Under the pieces are notes generated by a model that had not been told where the DNA came from, did not search any database, and saw only the letters and a list, made by a program, of their open reading frames with translations. A stretch of 36,324 bases of DNA, from the NCBI RefSeq assembly GCF_003326675.1, contig NZ_JPWF01000024.1:1-36324 (forward strand). Reading direction: 5' to 3'. Source of the DNA: Thalassospira profundimaris. GTDB taxonomy: Bacteria > Pseudomonadota > Alphaproteobacteria > Rhodospirillales > Thalassospiraceae. The position numbers were made by a program, and so were the translations under genes. Shown piece after piece: positions 14,118 to 22,976 of this stretch; within the stretch, counting starts at the first letter, position 1, and each line of letters opens with the position of its first letter.

Positions 14118-15578
14118 TCAGTCGTCGATCCCGCCGATGCAGACATATTTGACTTCAAGGTAATCCTCGACGCCGTATTTCGATCCTTCGCGGCCAACGC
14201 CGGACTGTTTGAAACCGCCAAACGGTGCAACCTCGGTCGCCATGACGCCGACATTGACGCCAACCAGACCGCTTTCAAGCCCTTCGGCCAGTTTCCAGAT
14301 GCGCGAGATATCACGCGAATAGAAATAGGACGCCAGGCCGAACTCGGAATCATTGGCCATTTCCAGAACTTCGTCATCGCTATGGAAACGGATCAGCGGT
14401 GCCATCGGGCCAAAAGTTTCTTCGCGGAAGACGATCATGTCGCGATTGGCATCGGCAATCACCGTCGGCTGGAAGAAGGTGGCACCTTTTTCATGGCGCT
14501 TGCCGCCGGTCAGGATACGACCGCCCTTGGACACAGCATCGGCAACCTGTTTTTCGACTTTCTCTACGGCCTTTTCATTGATCAGCGGACCAATAATCAC
14601 ACCTTCCTCGAAACCGTCGCCAACCGGCATTTCCGCAACCTTGGCAGCGTATTTTTCCGCGAACTCGTCATAAACCGCATCATGGACAAACAGACGGTTT
14701 GCACAGACACAGGTCTGACCGGCATTGCGGTATTTCGATGCCAGCGCACCTTCGACCGCGGCATCGATATCGGCATCTTCGCAGACGATGAAGGGGGCGT
14801 TGCCACCAAGCTCAAGGCTGATTTTCTTGACCGTATCGGCACATTGACGCATCAGCAAACGCCCGACCGGGGTCGATCCGGTAAAGGTCAGCTTGCGGAC
14901 TTTCGGGTTTTCGGTCATTTCCGCACCGATTTCCACCGCTTCACCGGTGACAATCGACAACAGACCTTTGGGAAGGCCTGCACGTTCGGCCAGGATCGCC
15001 ATGGCCAGTGCGGAATATGGCGTTTCCATCGCCGGCTTGACCACCATGGCACAACCAACAGCCAATGCCGGGCCTGCCTTGCGGGTGATCATGGCCGTCG
15101 GGAAGTTCCAGGGCGTAATCGCGGCACAAACACCGACGGGTTCCTTAAGAACCATCACACGGCGGCCTTCGGCAAAGGTCGGGATCACATCGCCATAAAC
15201 ACGTTTGCCTTCTTCGGCGAACCATTGCAGGAAGCTTGACGCATAGGCGATTTCACCCTTGGCTTCAGGAAGGGGTTTGCCCTGTTCGGCGGTCATGATC
15301 GCACCAAGGTCATCCTGATTTTCCATCATCAGGTCGTACCATTTCATCAAGATGGCCGAGCGTTCCTTGGCGGTACGTTTCTTCCAAAGCTTCTGTGCCT
15401 TCTCCGCCACATTGACCGCATGGGCAACCGCTTCGCGACCAAGGACCGGTACGGTGCCAAGCACTTCACCGGTGGCCGGGTTGGTCACCTGTTCGGTTTT
15501 CCCGTCTGGGGCATCGACCCATTCCCCGCCGACATAGGCCTGCTGGGTAAAAAGCGAGGGGTCTTTTAACGAAATCAT
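14118..15578 (-). CDS. gabD: NAD(P)+-dependent succinate-semialdehyde dehydrogenase family protein
   Basis: A 486-residue aldehyde dehydrogenase. The catalytic Glu256 is in SLELGGNAP and the catalytic Cys290 in NAGQTCVCANR; a second Cys at 292 matches the GabD redox pair pattern. The ITPWNFPTAMITRK segment and the C-terminal GVGREGSKYGVEDYLEVKYVC are typical of GabD. The length fits when the start is at 15578 (MISLKD), where GGAGGC lies upstream; the longer frame adds 69 atypical residues. It should oxidise succinate semialdehyde to succinate in the cytoplasm. Because the hydroxyproline operon lacks a 2-oxoglutarate semialdehyde dehydrogenase, that substrate, or glutarate semialdehyde, is possible. 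It stands alone, with no gabT nearby. Confidence 0.85.
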   Translation of the reverse strand: MISLKDPSLFTQQAYVGGEWVDAPDGKTEQVTNPATGEVLGTVPVLGREAVAHAVNVAEKAQKLWKKRTAKERSAILMKWYDLMMENQDDLGAIMTAEQGKPLPEAKGEIAYASSFLQWFAEEGKRVYGDVIPTFAEGRRVMVLKEPVGVCAAITPWNFPTAMITRKAGPALAVGCAMVVKPAMETPYSALAMAILAERAGLPKGLLSIVTGEAVEIGAEMTENPKVRKLTFTGSTPVGRLLMRQCADTVKKISLELGGNAPFIVCEDADIDAAVEGALASKYRNAGQTCVCANRLFVHDAVYDEFAEKYAAKVAEMPVGDGFEEGVIIGPLINEKAVEKVEKQVADAVSKGGRILTGGKRHEKGATFFQPTVIADANRDMIVFREETFGPMAPLIRFHSDDEVLEMANDSEFGLASYFYSRDISRIWKLAEGLESGLVGVNVGVMATEVAPFGGFKQSGVGREGSKYGVEDYLEVKYVCIGGIDD

Positions 15579-15806
15579 TTTAGTGCCTCCGGAATTCTTT
15601 ATTGGGAGCGACATGATCGGATATCCCATAATCTGGTCTGCTCCGGGATTGATGCCACATTTTCGCGAGATATTTTTCCCTTTGCAATCGCAAACAGAAC
15701 CAAAATCACCCTTTGCCAGATTATTGCAACCGGCTTTGCCTTTGCCCCGCCTTTTGGCAGGAACTGCGATCTTTGTTCCCCGCAAGGTAACGATCCGTCC
15801 GATCCA

Positions 15807-15842
15807 AAGAAAAAAGGCAGGAACCGATGACTGGTCCCCGCC
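15807..15842 (-). terminator. intrinsic terminator of the iron-uptake operon
   Basis: On the minus strand a 10-bp stem with two G-U pairs (15842-15833 with 15825-15816) closes a seven-base loop and is followed by T6 and CTTTGG. It lies 35 bases after the stop of the binding-protein gene, marking the end of the fec-type operon before gabD. Confidence 0.88.
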
Positions 15843-15877
15843 CTTTTATCTTGCTCAATGCCATTGACTGACAGCTT

Positions 15878-17017
15878 CTATTGCACCGGGTCAGTCAACG
15901 ATCCGAAATAGCCCGGCTGATAGTCAATCGGCAAAAACCGGTCATGAAGCTGTCGGAATGTTTCATCCGGGTCGACATCGGCAAACAGGTCCGGATGGAA
16001 CCATTTCGCCATCTGCTGAATTGCGACGAACTGATAGGGGCTGTTGTAAAACTGGTGCCAGACCGCATGAAAGGCATGTGTCTTTTGCGCGGCAATCCCC
16101 AGATAGGCCGGGCGCGTCGGATAATATTCAAGTTTCTGACGGATTTCTGCGCGGTCTGCGCCCGGTCCGACCGGCACCCACTTACCACCCGGCACATAGG
16201 CATCCCACATCGCACTGGTGACAATGATATGATCCGGGCTTGAAACAATGACCTGTTCGGCATTGATCTGACCAAACGTTCCGGGGATCAGGTCCTTGGC
16301 AATATTATTCCCACCGGCAAGTTCGACCATCGCGCCGAAATTGCTGTTGCCAAATGAATGGCAGCAATCTTCATAGAAGCCGGCGGCGCGGTCGATAAAG
16401 ACCGTCGGGCGGTTTGGATTGTTTCGGGCCAATCGGTCAGTGACTTCTGCAATTTCGGCGGCCCGGAAATCAATAAAGGCTTCCGCCCTTTCTTCCTTGC
16501 CAAACAACTTGCCAAACAACCGGATCGACGGTTCGGTATTGGTTTCCGGATCATTGCGAAAATCGACATAAACAACCGGAATGTTCAGTGCACCGAGCTT
16601 TTCGATATAGGCGGCTTCTTCAACCGCGCGCTTGGTTTCCAGATTAAGGAAAACAATATCGGGTTTCTGGGCAATCGTGGTTTCGATATCAATCAGGCTT
16701 TGCTCCAGCCCTTCAAAGGCCGGAAGTTCGCCAAATGCCGGGAACTTTGCCAAATAGGCCTGATAGGTTGCCGGATCGGCTTCGATCAGGTCCTTGCGCC
16801 AGCCGACGATATGTTCGACCGGATTTTCCCGATCCAGTGCCGCAATGATGTAAAGTTGCCGTCCCTCGCCAAGAACGGCGCGTTCCACCGGCACGTTGAC
16901 ATCAACCTGGCGTCCGGCAATATCCGTGACCGTGATGGTTTCTGCCACCGCGTGATGATGCAGGATCAAACTTGCCGTCATGGCAAGGATGGCCCGAACC
17001 GTGATTTTCAGTTTCAT
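15878..17017 (-). CDS. periplasmic iron/siderophore-type substrate-binding protein
   Basis: A 379-residue protein of the TroA/FecB-like binding-protein superfamily. Residues 1-25 are a Sec signal ending AVA-ET, without a lipobox Cys, so it should be a soluble periplasmic protein. The mature N-terminus ITVTDIAGRQVDV is typical of iron-siderophore binding proteins, as are KPDIVFLNLET, VVYVDF and QVIVSSPDHIIVTS. A Cys-Cys-His cluster (DCCHSFGN, near 217-224) is unusual. It starts one base after the MFS stop codon, with GGGAG inside the MFS gene, so it is translationally coupled. No ABC permease or ATPase is present in the operon. It may hand iron-siderophore to a permease encoded elsewhere, or work with the MFS protein; the second is speculation. 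Confidence 0.85.
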   Translation of the reverse strand: MKLKITVRAILAMTASLILHHHAVAETITVTDIAGRQVDVNVPVERAVLGEGRQLYIIAALDRENPVEHIVGWRKDLIEADPATYQAYLAKFPAFGELPAFEGLEQSLIDIETTIAQKPDIVFLNLETKRAVEEAAYIEKLGALNIPVVYVDFRNDPETNTEPSIRLFGKLFGKEERAEAFIDFRAAEIAEVTDRLARNNPNRPTVFIDRAAGFYEDCCHSFGNSNFGAMVELAGGNNIAKDLIPGTFGQINAEQVIVSSPDHIIVTSAMWDAYVPGGKWVPVGPGADRAEIRQKLEYYPTRPAYLGIAAQKTHAFHAVWHQFYNSPYQFVAIQQMAKWFHPDLFADVDPDETFRQLHDRFLPIDYQPGYFGSLTDPVQ

Positions 17018-17018
17018 T

Positions 17019-18239
17019 TTAGTCTCCCGATTGTTGTTCAGGCAGAGTCAACGAACGGGTTTTGGCGCAGATCACCGCACACAGAACCAGCCCGGCGAAA
17101 TAGACAAAGCCGACAAGGAAATAGATGTTTGAAAGCCCGGCAGTTCGGGCGAACCAGCCACCAAGGGCAATTCCGGCAATCGCCGAAATCTGGGCCGTGC
17201 TTTGCGCAAGTCCAAGCACATGGCCCTGTTGCCGGTCAGATGCGATACGTGAAATCAGGGCGGTCAGAACCGGGGTCGTTGCCCCCAAAAGCCCACCCCA
17301 GAGCAAATACATGGCAGCAAAGACGACGATTGACCTGGTCACGCCTGCGACAAGCGTAACCAGAACACATCCGGCAATAACCAGACTCATCTGTTTTATG
17401 ATATCATGCGCCGGACGCTGTTCGAAATATCGCGCCCAAAAACTGGCCGTGATGACAAAGCCAAGGGCCAGCAACCCGTAACACAGCCCGACAACCCAAT
17501 TCCCGACGTCAAAACGATCGAGTACAAACATCGAAAAGCCCGACTGGGTGACCATGCGCGCCAGCAACAAAACCCCGATGACCACCAGAATGGCCAGAAT
17601 GTTGGGGGTGGCAAAGATGCTGAACCGGGTGTCTGATTTATCCTTATGATCGGAACTGTGCCTTTGCTTGGCTGGCGCAACCGATGGCAAGAACAGCAGC
17701 ACCGCCACAAGACAGCCAAGACACAAAATCCCGGCCACAAAGTTGATCCAGAAAAAGCTCGCCTGATCAAGAATAACACCACCAATCAGCGCCCCGCCAA
17801 GTGACCCGACATTGGTTGATATCTGAAGATAGGCAAATAATCTGGTGCGGTTTGCCGGGTTTTCGATGCTGACGCCATAGGACTGGGCAGGTGCGATAAA
17901 TCCCGCGCAGGCCCCTTGCAAGAACCGCAAGATCAGGATCGACCAGACATCCCCGGCAAAGGCCAGCGCCAATTGGGTGGCCGCCAACCCCAGAAGGGCA
18001 CGCATCATCATTGATTTATGCCCGAACCGGTCGCCCATCCGTCCCCAGAATGTACTGGTCAGGATGATACCCACCATTGGTCCGACATAAACCGCAACAC
18101 TGGCAAAACTGAACAAGTCATCAGAATGGACCAACATGCGCAAATGAACGGGCCAGAACGGCCCGCTCATTTCCATTGCCCCCATTGCAATAAGCTGGGT
18201 GACAAATAGCAGATGGATTTGCCAACGCGGCGCAGTCAC
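17019..18239 (-). CDS. MFS transporter, DHA1-like
   Basis: A 406-residue protein with about twelve hydrophobic segments. The MFS motif A between helices 2 and 3 reads GRMGDRFGHKSMMM near residues 65-78, and the helix 4-5 region has RFLQGACAGFIAPAQSYG. The length is normal. The start is GTG, one base after the TonB receptor stop, and the last codons hold the ribosome site of the binding-protein gene, so all three genes are one translational unit. In siderophore loci such MFS proteins export a siderophore or import a ferri-siderophore across the inner membrane. Absence of ABC permease genes makes import a reasonable hypothesis. No siderophore synthesis genes are present, which argues against a dedicated exporter. 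Confidence 0.85.
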   Translation of the reverse strand: MTAPRWQIHLLFVTQLIAMGAMEMSGPFWPVHLRMLVHSDDLFSFASVAVYVGPMVGIILTSTFWGRMGDRFGHKSMMMRALLGLAATQLALAFAGDVWSILILRFLQGACAGFIAPAQSYGVSIENPANRTRLFAYLQISTNVGSLGGALIGGVILDQASFFWINFVAGILCLGCLVAVLLFLPSVAPAKQRHSSDHKDKSDTRFSIFATPNILAILVVIGVLLLARMVTQSGFSMFVLDRFDVGNWVVGLCYGLLALGFVITASFWARYFEQRPAHDIIKQMSLVIAGCVLVTLVAGVTRSIVVFAAMYLLWGGLLGATTPVLTALISRIASDRQQGHVLGLAQSTAQISAIAGIALGGWFARTAGLSNIYFLVGFVYFAGLVLCAVICAKTRSLTLPEQQSGD

Positions 18240-18240
18240 A

Positions 18241-20706
18241 TCAGAAGTCCGCAGTCACAGACAACAGGGCTGTGCGCGGTGCGCCAAGTGAAACAAATCG
18301 CCACTGGTTCACACCCGACCAGTATTTTTCGTCGGTCACGTTTTGCACGGTTGCCCGCACGGTAACCGGCGTTCCATACAGTTCCGTCTTGTAACGTGCG
18401 CCAATATCAAGCGTCGTCCAATCGGGAATGGTCTGGGTATTGGCGGTATCGACAAACTGTTTGGAGGTATGGGTAACCGTGCCGCTTAGTGTCAAACCAT
18501 CGACAAAGGGCGTGTCCCATTCGCCGACAAGGTTGATCTGCATTTCCGGTGTACCGACCGGGCGTTTGCCCTTGCTGCTTGCGGAGACGGCCTTGGTGAT
18601 TTCGGAATCAAGGAACATCACACCGCCAAGCAGACGGACATCATTTGTTACCTGTCCAAAGACATTAAGTTCGACACCACGGTTGCGCTGTTCGTTGTCG
18701 GCACGGAACACATTGGTTGCCGCATCGGTTTCGCCATCAGGCTGGGTAATCTGGAAGGCTGCAACAGAACCGCCAATCGTACCGAAATCAAGCTTCACAC
18801 CGGCTTCGATCTGTTTGGCAACATAAGGGGCCATTGCTTCGCCAGAGTTGGCCGCCGTGCTTGGGGCAATATCACCCTGATTAAGGCCCTCGATATAGTT
18901 GGCATAAAGCGAAACCGTCTCGACCGGTTTGAACACGACCCCCGCCATCGGCGAGATAACATCGTCATTATAGCTGCTGCTCACAGCGCCGCTGCTGTAG
19001 TTATCAACCGAAATGCTTTGATGACGGGCACCAACCGTTACCAAAACCTGATCATCAAGAAAGCCCAAGGTATCGGCCAATGCATAGCCGGTAAGCTGGG
19101 ATTCAGATGTTTTGGGTTTGCTTGACGGCGCACTTACCGCAATCGGGGCCACCGCAAGGGTCGTGTAGATATTGGCAGACGGGTTTGATGCCGCGTTGCT
19201 GATGCCTTGACGCAATTCGTCTTCGTAACGGGTCGCTTCAAAGGACAGCTTGTGCTTGATCGCGGCGGTTTCAAATTCGGTGCGTACGCCACCACTTGCC
19301 GACCAGCGATCAGTCTGGAACCGGCGATAGGAAAGCCCGCTATCGGTGTAATCACCCGCAGCATTCTGAACCGTGGGCGTCCCGAACAGACGATCAAGTT
19401 CGGTGCGACCACCACCGAAACTGCCAAATACCGTGACCTGATCAATCACGTCATATTCCGCCTGGATCATGCCGGAACGATCAACAGCATCGGACCATTC
19501 CCATTCCTGGATCAGGTTAGTTGACCCGTCCGGGGCCTCGGGGATGGCAAAACCGGAATCAAATCGAACTTCACGTGCCGGGGCATTCAGGTTTTCGCGC
19601 TGGTCAATCAGATCAAGCGATGCCCGGAAACGGTCGCCCTTATAATCAAGGGCCAGCGCACCAAGCGATGTTTCACGGGTCTGGTGATCAAGGAAGGTAT
19701 CGCCATTGTGATAACCGCCATTGAACCGGACACCGAATTCATTGTTTTCACCAAAGCGGCGGCTGACATCGACATTGCCCCCACCCTGTTCACCGCGACC
19801 GTAGTCGGCCGTCACACGGTTAAGATCAATATCACCGGCACGTTTGGGCACAATATTGATGGCCCCCCCGACGGCACCGGTCGGCGACATACCGTTGAGC
19901 AACGCATTCGGGCCTTTGACAACCTCGATCCGCTCTGCCAATCCGGACAACACACGATAGGTCGGTGCAACACCATAGGCACCGTTAAACGACACCTCAC
20001 CGGTATTGAACAGGTTCACACCAAATCCACGGATCTGATAGGTATCAAGGTTGGCGGTTTCTGCATTGGGTGCGCGAACTGACGGATCATATTGCAAAAC
20101 ATCGGCGATGGTTTCGGCCTGCTGATCGGCAATACGTTCGGCGGTGTAACTCGTGATGCTGACCGGCGCGTCCATGATATCGACATTGCCAAGCATGCCC
20201 AGACGTCCGCCCGATGCAACCTGCCCCCCGGCATAGGCCTGTGGCAGGTCAGAACCAACACGCATCGCTTCGACATAAACGGGATCAAGGGCAACCGATC
20301 CGTTTTCACCGGCTTCCGCCCCCGTTGCCACCAGGATCAGTGACTGGTTACCGGCTTCGCGATAGGCAAGCCCGGTTCCACGGATCAGGATTTCAATTGC
20401 GGCCGGAACCGACATCGTACCGCGAATGTCGCGCGCACCATCAAGTTCCGGCAAATCGACCGCATAGGCGATCCGCCATCCCGACACATCACCGATTTTG
20501 ACAACGCCGTCGGCAATCGAGCTTACGGTCAGATCAAAGTCATAAAGTGCCTGTGCGATTTCGACCTGCTGACCGGTCTGGTCATTGGACAGCGCCTGTG
20601 CATTGGCGATATTGGCGACAAAACAGCTTGTCATCGCAATGGATGATGACAGTAACAGCCCCGAAATAAACCCGTTCTTTTTTGATATTGCCTGGTTGGA
20701 ATGCAA
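18241..20706 (-). CDS. TonB-dependent siderophore receptor with STN signalling domain
   Basis: An 821-residue outer-membrane receptor. Residues 1-36 are a signal peptide ending ANA-QA. Residues 52-130 form an STN domain, the periplasmic part that contacts FecR in transcriptional signalling. A likely TonB box lies near 139-147 (ALDPVYVEA). The plug spans about 175-290, with IRGFGVN, GLAERIEVVKGPNALLNG and GGAINIVPKR, followed by the beta-barrel ending in a terminal Phe. The features are those of FecA/FpvA-type ferri-siderophore receptors. The start is TTG at 20706: a stop codon lies just upstream in frame, no ATG is available before residue 25, the basic residues of the signal peptide need this start, and GGAG lies seven bases upstream. 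The ligand is unknown. It should be activated by the FecI/FecR pair encoded upstream. Confidence 0.93.
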   Translation of the reverse strand: MHSNQAISKKNGFISGLLLSSSIAMTSCFVANIANAQALSNDQTGQQVEIAQALYDFDLTVSSIADGVVKIGDVSGWRIAYAVDLPELDGARDIRGTMSVPAAIEILIRGTGLAYREAGNQSLILVATGAEAGENGSVALDPVYVEAMRVGSDLPQAYAGGQVASGGRLGMLGNVDIMDAPVSITSYTAERIADQQAETIADVLQYDPSVRAPNAETANLDTYQIRGFGVNLFNTGEVSFNGAYGVAPTYRVLSGLAERIEVVKGPNALLNGMSPTGAVGGAINIVPKRAGDIDLNRVTADYGRGEQGGGNVDVSRRFGENNEFGVRFNGGYHNGDTFLDHQTRETSLGALALDYKGDRFRASLDLIDQRENLNAPAREVRFDSGFAIPEAPDGSTNLIQEWEWSDAVDRSGMIQAEYDVIDQVTVFGSFGGGRTELDRLFGTPTVQNAAGDYTDSGLSYRRFQTDRWSASGGVRTEFETAAIKHKLSFEATRYEDELRQGISNAASNPSANIYTTLAVAPIAVSAPSSKPKTSESQLTGYALADTLGFLDDQVLVTVGARHQSISVDNYSSGAVSSSYNDDVISPMAGVVFKPVETVSLYANYIEGLNQGDIAPSTAANSGEAMAPYVAKQIEAGVKLDFGTIGGSVAAFQITQPDGETDAATNVFRADNEQRNRGVELNVFGQVTNDVRLLGGVMFLDSEITKAVSASSKGKRPVGTPEMQINLVGEWDTPFVDGLTLSGTVTHTSKQFVDTANTQTIPDWTTLDIGARYKTELYGTPVTVRATVQNVTDEKYWSGVNQWRFVSLGAPRTALLSVTADF

Positions 20707-20838
20707 CTTCCCGCTCCATGATCAGTCTTTTCATTCAGGCAGGTCCCCCTGCTTCTGAAAGGACAAACGTGCGGGAAGAAAAACACCTCACATTAAAATC
20801 GTCTTTTTTGCGATTTTTTCGCAATCGCATAAACAATT

Positions 20839-21807
20839 CTAATAAATCACCGTCAACCAGGGTGACGTGCGAACCACATTTCCGCCAATTGCCGCCGCCA
20901 TGGTTTCCAGTGATCCATCGACATCCGTGGTCGGAAAACTTCCGGAAATTGTGCGGTCAGCAATATCGCCAAGGGCCACAAAACGCCCCGGCGCGAAATT
21001 ATCAAGACGTGCCACAAGATCAGAAACACGGACATTGCGAACACTAAGGCGTCCCTGCATCCAGCCTTGAATTGCGGCGATATCGGTTTGATGCACAGTC
21101 CCCACCAATGCATCAGCCCCTATTGCGACAACGTCCCCAGCCCCCAACAGAACACCTTCCTTGTCCCCGGGGGTTGAAACACGCACAGCGCCCTCTTCGA
21201 CTGCGACTTCGGTATCGCGGGCAAGGTAATCGACGTTAAAGCGTGTCCCCACCACTTCGACAATTGTGGACCCGGCCCGAACCCGGAACCGGTCCCCATT
21301 GCGATGGGTGACTTCAAAAAATGCCTGTCCGCGCAACAGTTCAATATCGCGTCGGCCATTTGAAAAATCGGTGGTGATCGCACTATTGGCCGCAAGATGG
21401 ACAATTGATCCATCAACAAGCGTGATGTCGGTTACCGTATCGTTTCTGGTCACAATATCCGCCTGCCAATTGGCAATCATATCGGGATTGAGAAACAGCA
21501 CAGCAGCACCAAGTGCAACCGCGCAAGCCCCGCCTGCAAAGGCACGACCGGGAGACAGCCATTCACGCAAACGCTTCAAACCCGCCTTTTTCGGCGACAT
21601 AACCTCGGACACGCGGCGCACCGGCTCTTCGACCTGCGTCCACAGAACCCGCATCTGATCATATGCCAGCCGGTTGCCCGGATCGGCATTGATCCATGCA
21701 TCAAATTCGGCCTTTTGCGCGACAGACATCGAACCGCCAGCACGTTTCACATGCCAGAGTGCAGCTTCGTCCTTTTGCGTGTCGGTCGGTTTATCTTGGC
21801 CTTGCAT
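20839..21807 (-). CDS. fecR: FecR family sigma factor regulator
   Basis: A 322-residue inner-membrane regulator. Residues 15-58 form the cytoplasmic anti-sigma-like segment (DUF4880) with ALWHVKRAGG, FDAWINADPGNRLAYDQM and a Trp. A single membrane segment lies at about 90-107. The periplasmic part holds the FecR domain (about 117-230: DITLVDGSIVHLAANSAI, GQAFFEVTHR, VVGTRFNVDY) and a C-terminal STN-like region. It should relay receptor occupancy from the TonB receptor to FecI. It lies 117 bases after fecI and 132 bases before the receptor gene on the same strand, the standard order. A FecI-dependent promoter probably lies in the 20707-20838 gap, but I could not identify it with confidence. 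Confidence 0.93.
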   Translation of the reverse strand: MQGQDKPTDTQKDEAALWHVKRAGGSMSVAQKAEFDAWINADPGNRLAYDQMRVLWTQVEEPVRRVSEVMSPKKAGLKRLREWLSPGRAFAGGACAVALGAAVLFLNPDMIANWQADIVTRNDTVTDITLVDGSIVHLAANSAITTDFSNGRRDIELLRGQAFFEVTHRNGDRFRVRAGSTIVEVVGTRFNVDYLARDTEVAVEEGAVRVSTPGDKEGVLLGAGDVVAIGADALVGTVHQTDIAAIQGWMQGRLSVRNVRVSDLVARLDNFAPGRFVALGDIADRTISGSFPTTDVDGSLETMAAAIGGNVVRTSPWLTVIY

Positions 21808-21924
21808 CGGTCTTACTGTTGTCCACTTGTCGTCAGCGCGGATAACCGCATCATCGCTGTCAGTTCATCTCTATAGACAATAACGGTTAGCTGGGAAACA
21901 TCCTCAGGGCCGGGGGTGAAGTTT

Positions 21925-22443
21925 TCAGTCCGGATCACGATAAGCCGCCAATCGTTCCTGACAATGACGCATGGTTCGCGCCAGTTGCTTTTCCACCGCA
22001 CTGATCGAAATTCCGTATTTTTTGGCCAGTTTGGCGTTTGAAATGCCTTCGAGGCGATGAAGGATGAACATTTCACGGGCCTTGGGCGTCAGTTCCAGCA
22101 ATGCCTGATCAAGCGCTGTCAGGGCTTGGCGCGATTCAGCATGTTCTTGCGGCGATGACGTTTCATTTTGCCAAAGCTGCACGGGCAAAATGCCGTTCAT
22201 GACATTGGTCCGTCCGGCATTGCTGCGGTGATGATCAATCACGGCATTGCGCACCGATGCATAAAGAACCTTTGTGTTTTCTTCTTCTGTCCCGCGATCA
22301 CCGGCCTTCATCAGCCGGGCATAGACATCCTGCACCAGTTCGACGGCTGTTTCCCGATCACTGATCCGGCGCGTTGCCATAGAAACCAGCTGCCGCCTGT
22401 GATCTTCAAACAGCTTTGCAAGCCTATGTTGCCAGAACTTCAT
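21925..22443 (-). CDS. fecI: FecI-type ECF RNA polymerase sigma factor
   Basis: A 172-residue ECF sigma factor of normal length. Region 2 covers about residues 8-75 (LFEDHRRQLVSMATRR, ETAVELVQDVYARLMK, YASVRNAVIDHHR). Region 4 covers about 110-165, with LTPKAREMFILHRLEG and the helix-turn-helix NAKLAKKYGISISAVEKQLART, ending RHCQERL as in FecI proteins. It should direct transcription of the TonB receptor operon when FecR is signalled. A near-consensus Fur box lies 100 bases upstream, so iron repression is expected to act here. The ribosome site before ATG 22443 is weak. Confidence 0.94.
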   Translation of the reverse strand: MKFWQHRLAKLFEDHRRQLVSMATRRISDRETAVELVQDVYARLMKAGDRGTEEENTKVLYASVRNAVIDHHRSNAGRTNVMNGILPVQLWQNETSSPQEHAESRQALTALDQALLELTPKAREMFILHRLEGISNAKLAKKYGISISAVEKQLARTMRHCQERLAAYRDPD

Positions 22444-22542
22444 GTTCGGATCTTACCGCCATCATTTGGTCGTTGGTCCCTCGCGGGTTCAGGAGCAGGA
22501 CCGTATGAACGGTCAAACTGCTGCCAGCCGACGCAACCTAAC

Positions 22543-22561
22543 AACAATGATAATCATTTTC
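22543..22561. promoter_or_regulatory. Fur box upstream of fecI
   Basis: The 19 bases match the classical Fur consensus (three GATAAT-type hexamers) at 16 of 19 positions and contain the perfect palindrome AATGAT-A-ATCATT. It sits 100 bases before fecI on the minus strand. It could also touch glpD regulation but is 416 bases from that start. Confidence 0.85.
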
Positions 22562-22976
22562 AATCGCAAACAATTATGTAGCTTAATGCGATCCAGCCCG
22601 GCGTGATCAGTCAAGTTTACCTGCAAGTCAGGCCTGCCTGCGGAACCCTGCGGGATGCCCGGACAGCCACATGACATGTTTTGATCATTTTTCATCAGGA
22701 AGGGACCGGATTTTCATTTTTTACCGATTCCGATCATTCCACCCCCGGTTTCCCGATCGTCTGCCAGCAACATCTTAACGCAACGACACCGGCAACCCGC
22801 AAAAATAGATTGTGATTACAGTCGATTACAGGCCGCCCGATTAAGTTCATTATCGAAAATTTAAAACCCCAATAATTTTCGCTTGCAATTATTTTTAGCC
22901 ACTCGTAACGTTTGTGAAATAACGGAACGGCAGTTGAGAACAGTCGTCACAAATAAGAGCACCAGGGAGGATTCGG
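22562..22976. promoter_or_regulatory. upstream region of glpD with repeats
   Basis: A gene-free stretch of about 400 bases that should hold the glpD operon promoter. Two features stand out: a tandem direct repeat GATTACAG at 22814-22821 and 22824-22831 with a 10-base period, and an inverted repeat CGAAAATT (22854-22861) with AATTTTCG (22874-22881). A weak promoter-like pair TTGCAA (22884) and TAACGT, 17 bases apart, follows. I see no RNA gene. Confidence 0.45.

Noticed and set aside
20810..20828. hairpin GCGATT/AATCGC between fecR and the receptor gene
   Set aside because: The transcribed minus strand is followed by A residues, not T, so it is not an intrinsic terminator; significance is unclear.
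20707..20838. FecI-dependent promoter of the receptor gene
   Set aside because: Expected here by analogy, but no convincing -35/-10 pair for this ECF class could be picked by eye.
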